NCBI GenBank assembly: GCA_947165685.1
Contig: CAMVBK010000003.1
Span: 1-64,000 of the forward strand
DNA length: 64,000 nucleotides
Origin: F23-D06 sp947165685
GTDB lineage: Bacteria; Bacteroidota; Bacteroidia; Bacteroidales; WCHB1-69
Direction: 5' to 3'
Both the position numbers and the translations under genes were made by a program. The notes below the pieces were generated by a model. The model ran no database searches. It saw only the letters and a program-made list of their open reading frames with translations, and was not told the DNA's origin. The first letter of the stretch is position 1. Each line of letters starts with the position of its first letter. Shown here in pieces: positions 48,285 through 56,677 of this stretch.

Positions 48285-49608
48285 GAACATTTACTTTTTA
48301 GGCATCGGTGGCATCGGGATGAGCGCGTTGGCGCAATATTTCCTGCAAAACGGTGACCGTGTTTTCGGCTACGACCTCACGCCTTCCCCGGTTACCGACA
48401 TGTTGCGGCAGAAGGGGGCGGAAATCCATTTTGAAGGCGATGTTGCGAAAATTCCTGCTTCGGTGGATTTTGTGGTCTATACCCCTGCGGTGCCGAGGGA
48501 TTTTGTTGAATATCAATATTTTGAAAAAGTCGGTGTGCCGATATACAAGCGCTCGCAGGTGCTGGGGCACATCACGGACGAACTGCGGACGATAGCGGTG
48601 GCGGGCACGCACGGCAAGACCACCACCACGTCGATGATTGCGCACTTGCTCTATCCGGAGCAGCCCCTTGCGGCTTTCATCGGCGGCATTTCCAAGAATC
48701 TGGGCGACAACTATGTGTGCAGTATGCACCCTGACACCGCCGTGGTGGAGGCCGACGAGTTCGACCGCTCGTTCCTGACGCTACACCCCGAGGTTGCCGT
48801 CATCACCTCCATGGATGCCGACCATTTGGACATCTACCGTGATGTGGAGGACCTGCGCGGGGCGTTCCGGCAGTTCGCCGCCCAGACGCAGCGGGCGGTG
48901 ATGGTGGAGGAGGCCGTTGCGCAGCATATCGACCATCCGGGCAAGCGGGTCTATGGGGTAGGGGAGCGTTGCGACTACCGCGCCTTCAACCTCAACTACC
49001 GGCAGGAGGTCTCGAGATTCTCTCTGCACACTCCCAAAGGGGATATTGCAGATTTGGAGCTTCCGGCGCATGGTCTATATAATATATTGAATGCCACAGC
49101 CGCCATTGGAGCGGTGTTGGAGGCTTTCCCCGAAATTCCGGAAGCGCAGATCCGGCAGAAAATCCGCACTTTCGCCGGCGTGAAGCGCCGTTTCGACTAC
49201 ATCGTCCGTTGTCCCGACTTTGTTTATATCGATGACTACGCGCACCATCCCAACGAGATGCGCTCGTTCATCACGGCAGTGCGGGAAATCTATCCGGACA
49301 AGGAGATTTGCGGGGTGTTCCAACCGCATCTCTATACACGCACCCGTGACTTTGCGGACGAGTTTGCCGCCGCGCTTGCCCTGCTCGACCGGGTCATCCT
49401 GCTGCCCATCTATCCCGCGCGGGAGAAGCCGATAGAGGGGATAACGTCGGAATTTCTCCTCGGCAAAATAAAGAACCCCAACAAGTTGGTACTTCAAAAG
49501 GATGAGCTTTTCTCTCATCTACAGTCTCATCGTCCCGACGTGTTGCTTACCATCGGCGCGGGCGACATCGACCGGTTGGTGGGGACGTTGGCCGGCCTCG
49601 GCGACTGA
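48274..49608 (+). CDS. murC: UDP-N-acetylmuramate--L-alanine ligase
   Basis: A 444-residue Mur ligase that adds L-Ala to UDP-MurNAc in peptidoglycan synthesis. The N-terminal Rossmann domain starts YFLGIGGIGMSALAQYF, the ATP loop is AGTHGKTTTTSM at about 109-120, the central domain has VVEADEFDRSFL and SMDADHLDIY, and the C-terminal domain has IDDYAHHPNEM and FQPHLYTRT. The N-terminal motif distinguishes it from Mpl. It overlaps the PorE-like gene by 11 bases. The usual dcw neighbours (murG, ftsQ) are absent. Confidence 0.93.
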   Translation: MKNRNIYFLGIGGIGMSALAQYFLQNGDRVFGYDLTPSPVTDMLRQKGAEIHFEGDVAKIPASVDFVVYTPAVPRDFVEYQYFEKVGVPIYKRSQVLGHITDELRTIAVAGTHGKTTTTSMIAHLLYPEQPLAAFIGGISKNLGDNYVCSMHPDTAVVEADEFDRSFLTLHPEVAVITSMDADHLDIYRDVEDLRGAFRQFAAQTQRAVMVEEAVAQHIDHPGKRVYGVGERCDYRAFNLNYRQEVSRFSLHTPKGDIADLELPAHGLYNILNATAAIGAVLEAFPEIPEAQIRQKIRTFAGVKRRFDYIVRCPDFVYIDDYAHHPNEMRSFITAVREIYPDKEICGVFQPHLYTRTRDFADEFAAALALLDRVILLPIYPAREKPIEGITSEFLLGKIKNPNKLVLQKDELFSHLQSHRPDVLLTIGAGDIDRLVGTLAGLGD

Positions 49609-49691
49609 GGTTGTCGAAGTCGTAGCCAATGTTTTCGCAACCCGATTGCAGAAAATATTGTGTATCTTTGCCGCCGGAAAATATCGAGATT

Positions 49692-49889
49692 ATGGCACAT
49701 AAAAAATTGTATAGAACGAGGAATGATGCCAAAATCGCCGGTGTCTGCGGCGGTCTGGCTGAATATTTGGACATAGACGTCACCATTGTCAGGATTGTCT
49801 TCCTGCTGTTGCTGCTGACCGGTTCGCTGGGTTTTTGGATCTACTTGATAATTTGGATTGTGGCACCGTGGGACTATATGGCGAGGTGA
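49692..49889 (+). CDS. PspC-domain protein
   Basis: A 65-residue PspC-type membrane protein: KLYRTRNDAKIAGVCGGLAEYLDID followed by one strong hydrophobic segment (IVRIVFLLLLLTGSLGFWIYLI). In other bacteria PspC takes part in the envelope stress response; solitary short copies are common in Bacteroidota. The start follows the -7 box TATCTTTG near 49663. The TonB receptor gene starts four bases after its stop. Confidence 0.88.
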   Translation: MAHKKLYRTRNDAKIAGVCGGLAEYLDIDVTIVRIVFLLLLLTGSLGFWIYLIIWIVAPWDYMAR

Positions 49890-49893
49890 TTAT

Positions 49894-52182
49894 ATGAAAA
49901 AGGCAGTTCTCTTGTTGATGCTGTTGGTGGCAGTGGCAGGTTCGTTTGCCCAGTCGCTGACAGGTAAGGTGTTGCAAATCAGTGAGAATGGAGATACTAC
50001 GGCGGTGTCGAACGCGGCGGTGCAGTGGCTGCACACGTCCGTCGGCACGCACACGGATCCGAATGGGAAGTTCACCATCCCGCGCTCCAAGACCGACTCC
50101 TTGGTCATCTCCTTCCCGACCTTTCTTCCCGACACGGTGAGGATTCCCGTCGGACAGAACTATATCACGGTGTTCCTGAACACGGCGCACAGCCTCAACG
50201 AGGTGAGCATCGTGGCTCGTGATGGTTCGTATATATCAGTGCAACCCATTTTGACCCAGGTGATTAGTACGGAAGGCCTGCGTCGTGCCGCCTGCTGCAA
50301 CCTCGCCGAAAGTTTCGAGAGCAGTGTGGCCATCGACTCGGAGTTCCCCGACGCGGTGAGCGGCGCCCGGCAGATCTCCATGCTTGGACTCGCCGGCACT
50401 TACAGCCAAATCCTGCTGGAAAATGTGCCCTACATCCGACTTCTCTCGCACCAGTTCGGCCTTGGTTTCATCCCCGGTTCGTGGATGGAGTCCATCAGTC
50501 TCTCGAAAGGCACCTCCTCCGTGGTGAACGGCTTCGAGGCCATCACCGGGCAAATCAACGTTGATTACAAGAAGCCCGAGACGAATCTCGAACGCTTCTT
50601 CATGAACTTCTATGCCAACTCGATGGGCAAGGGCGAACTCGCCATGAACACGCGCATCCCAGTGGGCAAGGACGAGAAGGTGAGCACCAACTTCCTCGTG
50701 TTCTTGGCCGACCAGTTCGTGAAAATGGACATGAACCACGACGGTTTCATGGATGTGCCGCGCAGTCGGCAAGTCAACGTGATGAACCGCTGGGACTATA
50801 AGTCGCCTGTGGTGGAGGGCCGCACGATGGTCGATTTCGTTTGGGACAACCGTTTCGGTGGGCAGATGGATTTCCGGCCGAATTACGCGGTGCTGAATGA
50901 TCTGCCGTATGGCTTTGTTGCCGACAACAAGCGGGTGGATGCCATCACGAAAAACGGATTTTTGCTCAAAGGCAAGAACGAGAGCATCGGAACCATCCTC
51001 TCTTACACCGGCCACTGGCTTAATTCCCGCTATGGAAATAACAACGCATACGAGGGAAATCAACACAGTGTGTATGCCAATGTAATGTATTCCAACAAGT
51101 TCGGAGCATTAGAACGTCACAAGCTCACCGCAGGTGCCAGCTTGCAGTACGATTGTCTGAATGAGCGTTATTATGACGATATGGATTTGTACTACTATGA
51201 CGTGCCGCATCACCACGAGTTGATCCCCGGTCTTTTTGCGGAATACGCTTACATCATCGATCCCAAATTTGTGCTTACGGCAGGGATGCGACTGGATTAC
51301 AACCTTGTGCGCGACAGGCAATATTCGTATGTATGGGAACGAAACAACCAGCTGTTTTGGACACCGCGAATCCATGCCAAATGGCAGGTTACGAAGGATT
51401 TGTCGTTGCGGGCATCGGCAGGCAAGGGCTATCGCAATGCCCATTTCTTCGCTGAGAACCAGTCGCTGATGCTCTCATCGCGCACGTTCCATTTCGATGG
51501 TCTGTCTAAGCCTGAGGAGGCCTGGAATACTGGTGCAAGCGTGGTCTGGCAGTTTAACATGCCGGGAGGGAAAGCCTCGTTGGCCGTCGATTACTTCTAC
51601 ACCCATTTCCTGCAGCAGATGATTGTGGATTTGGACCAGGATGTCCATGCGGTACACTACTATGCGCTGAACGGCGAATATAACGGATACCACAACCGCT
51701 CGCGTTCCCATTCCGCGCAGGTGGAGCTGACACTCAAGCCGTTGCAGCGTTTCGAGATTTTGTTGGCCTACCGTTACAACGATGTCCGCTACATGCGCCA
51801 CGGGGTGATGCACCAGAAGGACATGATGAGTCCGCACAAGGCACTCGTCAACCTCAACTACAGCACGCCCTACGACAAGTGGAAGTTCAATTTGAATTGC
51901 CAGGTTTATGGTCCGATGCCGCTGCCTAACACGCAGGGCAACCCCGAGCAGTACCGTCGGCCCGACACCTCGAAACCCTACGTGCTGCTCAATGCGCAAA
52001 TCACCAAGAAGTTCCGCAGATGGGAGATTTACGTCGGTGGCGAGAACCTTTTGAATGTCAAGCAGAAAGACCCGATTGTTCAGGCGGAGAATCCTTTCGG
52101 GGAATACTTCGATGCCACGATGGTCTATATGCCGGTTACGGGCATTATGGGATATTTGGGTGTTCGGGTGATACTGAAGTAG
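49894..52182 (+). CDS. TonB-dependent outer-membrane receptor
   Basis: A 762-residue receptor. It has a signal peptide (AVLLLMLLVAVAGSFA), a carboxypeptidase-regulatory-like domain at about 20-100 (TGKVLQISENGDTTAVSNAA), a plug (CCNLAESFESSVAIDSEFPD, MLGLAGTYSQILLENVPYIR, GFEAITGQINVDYKKP) and a beta-barrel ending in GYLGVRVILK. No SusD partner is present, so it is more likely a metal, haem or cofactor receptor than a glycan importer; the substrate is unknown. The gene is coupled to pspC by a four-base gap. Confidence 0.9.
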   Translation: MKKAVLLLMLLVAVAGSFAQSLTGKVLQISENGDTTAVSNAAVQWLHTSVGTHTDPNGKFTIPRSKTDSLVISFPTFLPDTVRIPVGQNYITVFLNTAHSLNEVSIVARDGSYISVQPILTQVISTEGLRRAACCNLAESFESSVAIDSEFPDAVSGARQISMLGLAGTYSQILLENVPYIRLLSHQFGLGFIPGSWMESISLSKGTSSVVNGFEAITGQINVDYKKPETNLERFFMNFYANSMGKGELAMNTRIPVGKDEKVSTNFLVFLADQFVKMDMNHDGFMDVPRSRQVNVMNRWDYKSPVVEGRTMVDFVWDNRFGGQMDFRPNYAVLNDLPYGFVADNKRVDAITKNGFLLKGKNESIGTILSYTGHWLNSRYGNNNAYEGNQHSVYANVMYSNKFGALERHKLTAGASLQYDCLNERYYDDMDLYYYDVPHHHELIPGLFAEYAYIIDPKFVLTAGMRLDYNLVRDRQYSYVWERNNQLFWTPRIHAKWQVTKDLSLRASAGKGYRNAHFFAENQSLMLSSRTFHFDGLSKPEEAWNTGASVVWQFNMPGGKASLAVDYFYTHFLQQMIVDLDQDVHAVHYYALNGEYNGYHNRSRSHSAQVELTLKPLQRFEILLAYRYNDVRYMRHGVMHQKDMMSPHKALVNLNYSTPYDKWKFNLNCQVYGPMPLPNTQGNPEQYRRPDTSKPYVLLNAQITKKFRRWEIYVGGENLLNVKQKDPIVQAENPFGEYFDATMVYMPVTGIMGYLGVRVILK

Positions 52183-52209
52183 CGGGTTCAGGGTGTCAAC
52201 TGCGCAGCG

Positions 52210-53490
52210 CTATTTGCTTGTCATGATGTCGAGTACCAGATTGTCGGTAGCGGCCATGCCCAGAAGGCCGATGTCCGCCATATTGCGTACGCACTGGTCC
52301 ACATCATCGTCGATGATGCCTTCCGCCGATGTAACCACTTCGTCTTCAATAGCCAGCATTGAGGAAAGGACGGCCGTGGAGACGCCAGTGGCCACTTTCA
52401 GCGAACAGCTTGGTTTCGCGCCGTCGCAGATCATGCCCGTGATGTTGGCAATCATGTTTTTCACTGCATAGACGATTTGCTCGTAGGAGCCGCCCATTAG
52501 CCAAGTGAGGCCGCAAGCGGAACCGGTGGCGGCGACTACGCATCCGCATAAGGGCGACAGTCGTCCGAAGCTCTGCTTGATGTAGATAACAGTCAAATGA
52601 CTGAGCATCAATGCTCTGGCAAGTTCCTCCTCCGTTTTCAGACGCTCCTTGGCGAACACCCAGACGGGCAGCGTGGCCGCGATGCCCTGGTTGCCGCTGC
52701 CGGAGTTGCTCATCACGGGCACCTTCACACCGGCCATACGCGCGTCGCAGGCTGCCGATGTGTAGGAGAGGATCTTGGAATAGATGCCGTTGCCGAAAAA
52801 CTGGCATTTGGGTTCCATGAAAATGGTGCGGCCGAGTCCGTGTCCATAATGGTTGCTCAGCGACATTTCCGCCGCGCGTTTGTTCAGTTCCGCCGTCTCC
52901 AGGATGAAGTGGATGTCATTTTCCGGCGCAGTGGTGGCGAAATCGTAAACCATGCGCATGGTGAGCGTCAAATCGTCCGAAAAAGACGAATCTGACGTTT
53001 GGCTTTCGTCTTGCAAAAGGGGTGTCCCGTTTTTGGAGATGCGGCTGAAGTGGGTGTGTGCCCCGCTGATCACCACCGAGACGCTGTCGTCGCCGTTGTG
53101 GCACTCCACCTCGATGTAAAGTTTCTCAGCCGTGTCTTTCTTCCGAAGGATGTGGATGCGCCCTTGCGCAATGTACTCCTTGCCTTGTTCCACACTCTCA
53201 GGGGTGAGGTCTTTCAGTACCTCTAAGCTGTATTCCGACTTCCCGACCAGCGCGCCGAGGGCGATGGCGATGGGCAGGCCAATCATGCCCGTGCCCGGGA
53301 TTCCTACCCCCATGGCGTTTTTCAACATATTGGTGCTCAGCCATACCGTAATCTGTTTGGGTATGCAGCCAAGTACCTCCTTGGCTTTGGCGACCGCCAG
53401 GGCCACCGCCATGGGCTCGGTGCACCCGATAGCTGGCACCACTTCCCGTTTCACTAATGCGATTATACGCTCTCGTTCCTCTTTTGTCAT
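52210..53490 (-). CDS. cyuA: L-cysteine desulfidase (CyuA/YhaM, UPF0597)
   Basis: A 426-residue iron-sulfur enzyme that breaks L-cysteine to pyruvate, ammonia and sulfide. Seen: AIGCTEPMAVALAVA at about 20-34 (catalytic Cys), IPGTGMIGLPIAIALGAL, SNSGSGNQGIAATLPV at about 275, LCGCVVAATGSACGLTWLMGG and GMICDGAKPSCSLK with the cluster cysteines. The related alpha subunit of L-serine dehydratase is an alternative, but the length and N-terminus fit UPF0597. Confidence 0.9.
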   Translation of the reverse strand: MTKEERERIIALVKREVVPAIGCTEPMAVALAVAKAKEVLGCIPKQITVWLSTNMLKNAMGVGIPGTGMIGLPIAIALGALVGKSEYSLEVLKDLTPESVEQGKEYIAQGRIHILRKKDTAEKLYIEVECHNGDDSVSVVISGAHTHFSRISKNGTPLLQDESQTSDSSFSDDLTLTMRMVYDFATTAPENDIHFILETAELNKRAAEMSLSNHYGHGLGRTIFMEPKCQFFGNGIYSKILSYTSAACDARMAGVKVPVMSNSGSGNQGIAATLPVWVFAKERLKTEEELARALMLSHLTVIYIKQSFGRLSPLCGCVVAATGSACGLTWLMGGSYEQIVYAVKNMIANITGMICDGAKPSCSLKVATGVSTAVLSSMLAIEDEVVTSAEGIIDDDVDQCVRNMADIGLLGMAATDNLVLDIMTSK

Positions 53491-53550
53491 TGCAATGAAT
53501 ATGAAGTTGCAAAAATACGAATTATATCGGCGCAGGGGCAGTTAAGAACA

Positions 53551-54369
53551 TCATTGCAACAATTCGCCCCAGTGCCGCTCTATTGGAATGCCGTTGTCGG
53601 GATTGAAGAAGTGATGGTTCGCCTCAATGACATGCGCCACGAAGTTCATCGCCTTCAGTACGCTGTCTTCCAGGGTGTTACCTTTCAAGTAATGCCCCAC
53701 CGTCACGGAAGAGAACACATCTCCGGTGCCGGAGAACTGCGATTCTACCTGACGGTACGGGAGCACCTTGATTCGTCCGACACCCTTGTCATACAGCATC
53801 GTACAGGTCTGGCCCTCCATCAGCATACTGGAGATGATTACCGAATTATCGCCAATGCTTTGAAGTGTCATAAGCAAATCCACCGCCTCGTCATACGACA
53901 AGTTAAAATTATCCAAATATTTGTCAGTCAAAAATTTAGCTTCTGTAACATTGGGGACTATGACATCCGCCACCTCGCAGGCCTTGCGCATGTAGTCCAC
54001 CGTTTCAGCCGACGCGCCATTATAGAGTTTCCCGTCATCGGCCATTATGGGATCGACAAATATGAACGTGCCTCGCGCCTTCAGGCGTCGGCAGTAGTCC
54101 GTCACAATCCGCGTTTGTTCCTCGGAGACCAGATAGCCCGTACAAACGGCATCCACCATAAAACCTTGTTCCTCCCAGATTTCAATGCTCTGTCGCATGT
54201 ATTCCGTTGTGTCCAACACTGCGAACTTGCCATAGCTGAAGTTGTTGGATACCAACGACGAAGGCAATCGGAAGATTTCGAACTTCAGGTGCGAAAGGAT
54301 TGGAGCCATCACGGACATGCCCAAGTTGCCGTAGCCGACAATGTCACCAATAAGTAAGATGCTGCTCAT
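53551..54369 (-). CDS. Pyridoxal/pyridoxamine kinase family protein
   Basis: A 272-residue ribokinase-fold enzyme of the PdxY/PdxK type, phosphorylating vitamin B6 vitamers. Motifs: GDIVGYGNLGMSVMAPIL at 8-25, VDPIMADDGKLY at about 113-124, VPNVTEAKFL and FSGTGDVFSSVTVGHYL at about 221 with the catalytic Asp in GTGD. Members of this branch are annotated pyridoxamine kinase; I am sure of the fold and less of the preferred vitamer. Confidence 0.88.
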   Translation of the reverse strand: MSSILLIGDIVGYGNLGMSVMAPILSHLKFEIFRLPSSLVSNNFSYGKFAVLDTTEYMRQSIEIWEEQGFMVDAVCTGYLVSEEQTRIVTDYCRRLKARGTFIFVDPIMADDGKLYNGASAETVDYMRKACEVADVIVPNVTEAKFLTDKYLDNFNLSYDEAVDLLMTLQSIGDNSVIISSMLMEGQTCTMLYDKGVGRIKVLPYRQVESQFSGTGDVFSSVTVGHYLKGNTLEDSVLKAMNFVAHVIEANHHFFNPDNGIPIERHWGELLQ

Positions 54370-54430
54370 TAGGGGTTTAGGGGTTTAGAAGTTTAGAAGT
54401 TTAGAAGTTTAGAAGTTTAGGGGTTTAGTT
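54369..54430. repeat. TTAGAAGT tandem array
   Basis: Four exact 8-bp TTAGAAGT units flanked by AGGGGTTT variants, lying between the pyridoxal kinase and CobW-like genes and overlapping the stop of the latter. Confidence 0.75.
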
Positions 54431-55717
54431 TTCTAAGCAGTTGTCGAGTTCGCGGGTGAGTTGGGGAATGTCCATGTTTTGTCCGATGAAGACGATTTTG
54501 ACCATGCGGTCGCCGTATTCGGGGTCCCAGTCGCGCATGAACGAGGGGTCTTCTTGCATCAGTTGCACAAGATCTTCCTGCGGGGCGGTGGCGTACCAAA
54601 GACCCGCCTCGGTGAGCTTCTGCTGTACACCCGCTTGTTCGTAGAGGTACGACATGTCGCGGTATTCCTTGAAGTAGCACACGCCCTTGGCTCGGATGAT
54701 GTTCTTCGGGCGCTTTTTCGAGAGGAACTTGTTGAATTCGGCTATTTTAAACGGTTTCCGACGGTAATAGACGAACGTTGAAATCCCATACTCCTCCACT
54801 TCTCCACCTTCGTGGTCATGGTGGTGGTGGTGATGGTGACCGTGATGACCATGGTCTTCTTCATCCTCGTCATCGTCATGGTGATGATGTTCGTCCTCGT
54901 GGTCATGGTGGTGATGCTCATGTTCGTCCTCCTCATCATGATGGTGGTGGTCGGCGCGGGCTTCGCGCTCCTCCTCCTCGGTGGTTTCGCGCTCGAGTTC
55001 GCGCACCCAGCCGGTGGAGACGGCCACATGCTCGTAGTCGAAGGCGTGGGTGTCAACGATGCGTTCCAGATCAACTTGCGCGTAGTTGGTTTCAATGATA
55101 GTGGCACCGGGGTTAAGGTGGGTGATAATCTGGCGGAGGTGTGTGATTTCGCCACGGCTCACTTCATCCACTTTGTTGAGCAGCACGATGTTGCAGAACT
55201 CAATCTGCTGGACGAGCAGGTTTTCAATGTCCTCCTCGCCGATATCCTCGCGCTCAAGGTCGCCGCCGCAGGCGAACTCGCTCTGCATCCGCAGGGCATC
55301 GACCACCGTGACGATGCAGTCGAGGCGCGGGGTACCAAACTCCGTGTATTTGGGATTCATACGCGGGATGGTGGAGATGGTGCGGGCGATGGGCTCCGGT
55401 TCGCAGATGCCGCTGGCCTCGATGACAATGTAGTCGAACTGCTGCGACTTGACCAAATCAGACAGCTGATCGACCAAATCCATTTTCAGCGTGCAGCATA
55501 TACACCCGTTCTGCAGTGCCACAAGGCTGTCGTCCTTTTGGGCCACCACGCCGCCTTTCTGGATGAGCGAAGCATCAATGTTCACCTCGCCTATGTCATT
55601 GACTATCACCGCAAACTTGATGCCCTTGCGGTTCGTCAGAATATGATTGACCAACGTTGTCTTTCCGCTTCCTAAATAGCCCGTCAGCAGTAACACCGGC
55701 ACATCTTTCTTCGTCAT
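54425..55717 (-). CDS. CobW/COG0523-family GTPase with a long His-rich loop
   Basis: A 430-residue G3E GTPase and putative metallochaperone. Walker A is LLTGYLGSGKTTLV at about 9-22, the metal motif GCICC at about 71-75, the switch region IVIEASGICEPEPI and the G4 motif LNKVDE. Between the GTPase and the CobW_C domain lies a segment of about 55 residues made almost wholly of His, Asp and Glu (about 250-305), far richer than needed for one metal site. Zinc transfer or storage is likely. The -7 box is TACCTTTG on the minus strand near 55739-55746. Confidence 0.92.
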   Translation of the reverse strand: MTKKDVPVLLLTGYLGSGKTTLVNHILTNRKGIKFAVIVNDIGEVNIDASLIQKGGVVAQKDDSLVALQNGCICCTLKMDLVDQLSDLVKSQQFDYIVIEASGICEPEPIARTISTIPRMNPKYTEFGTPRLDCIVTVVDALRMQSEFACGGDLEREDIGEEDIENLLVQQIEFCNIVLLNKVDEVSRGEITHLRQIITHLNPGATIIETNYAQVDLERIVDTHAFDYEHVAVSTGWVRELERETTEEEEREARADHHHHDEEDEHEHHHHDHEDEHHHHDDDEDEEDHGHHGHHHHHHHDHEGGEVEEYGISTFVYYRRKPFKIAEFNKFLSKKRPKNIIRAKGVCYFKEYRDMSYLYEQAGVQQKLTEAGLWYATAPQEDLVQLMQEDPSFMRDWDPEYGDRMVKIVFIGQNMDIPQLTRELDNCLEN

Positions 55718-55864
55718 AATCTCTATTTTTTTCGGGCGGCAAAGGTACTAAATATTGCCGTATCTTTGAGATTCATTCCTAAATATAACGCACAATGGTT
55801 TTGCAGGCCGCCATTCATGGGTCGTGACATTGTTTCGCTTTCAAATGACCTTGGAAACCTCGTT

Positions 55865-56644
55865 CTATCGCCTCACGGCCACATCCGACACATCGACAAT
55901 TCGTTCGAGCGGCTCCCATTCGGAGAGGATTTCGGCAGAGATGGAGCCATCCTCCTTGACAATCTGATGGAGATAGGCGCCGTTGTCCGTTTTGTGGAGG
56001 ACGCAGGAAAGTGTCTCTCCGAGGTACGACTCGTGCAGCCAGTGGATGACGTAGCGGTTGGTGCGGTGTGAGAGCAGGAACTCATCGGGCACGGTTAGCA
56101 TAGCGATGCTGATATAGCTGCGGTTGTTGACGTGCCCGTTGAAGTCGAGGTCGAGTTGGTTGACCTTGTGGTCTGCCCGTTTGAGGATGTTGTCGCTTTT
56201 CGGGAAGCGCACCTTCTTGTGACTATCGGTCATCATTTCGGGCAGTGTCTCGATTTTCGGGGCCACGCTGTCGGTCGGTTCCAATTTGCGCGTGTCGGCG
56301 TTCATCAGGTTCCAGCAGCTGGTGCCCTTCGCAATCAGCGCGTGCGTGTCGGCGTTGGAGATGCGGTAGTCGGCATAGACTCGCAGCGCGGTGATCTCGC
56401 TGACCCAGATTTCCACCTCGATGTCATCGCCCCAGAAAGTGTCAGAAGGAGTCATTTCCGCGCTCATCTCGGTGATAATCCACATTTTGCGTTCTTTCAC
56501 CAGGTCGAATGCGGCCAGGTGCAGGCAGCCCATATAGCGGGCGAAGCTCTCCTGGAAGTAGAGCAACACCGCAGCAGGGCTCAGCCGGTAGTCCTTGTTC
56601 ATGTCTTGACACGTTATCGTGTACTTATGGGTGTATTTGTTCAT
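55865..56644 (-). CDS. Acyl-ACP thioesterase
   Basis: A 259-residue double hot-dog thioesterase that releases fatty acids from acyl carrier protein. The N-terminal hot-dog has LSPAAVLLYFQESFARYMG and the motif TEMSAEMTPSDTFWGDDIEVE; the C-terminal one has LDLDFNGHVNNRSYI at about 165-179, containing the conserved N-x-H-x-x-N pattern. The length matches bacterial FatA-like enzymes. Confidence 0.9.
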   Translation of the reverse strand: MNKYTHKYTITCQDMNKDYRLSPAAVLLYFQESFARYMGCLHLAAFDLVKERKMWIITEMSAEMTPSDTFWGDDIEVEIWVSEITALRVYADYRISNADTHALIAKGTSCWNLMNADTRKLEPTDSVAPKIETLPEMMTDSHKKVRFPKSDNILKRADHKVNQLDLDFNGHVNNRSYISIAMLTVPDEFLLSHRTNRYVIHWLHESYLGETLSCVLHKTDNGAYLHQIVKEDGSISAEILSEWEPLERIVDVSDVAVRR

Positions 56645-56677
56645 ATTTTTTTAGGGGGTTTTAAAGGATGTGCCAGA

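Noticed and set aside
48274..49608. Mpl (murein peptide ligase) instead of MurC
   Set aside because: The N-terminal motif GIGGIGMSALAQYF and overall length fit MurC; Mpl has a different N-terminal glycine loop.
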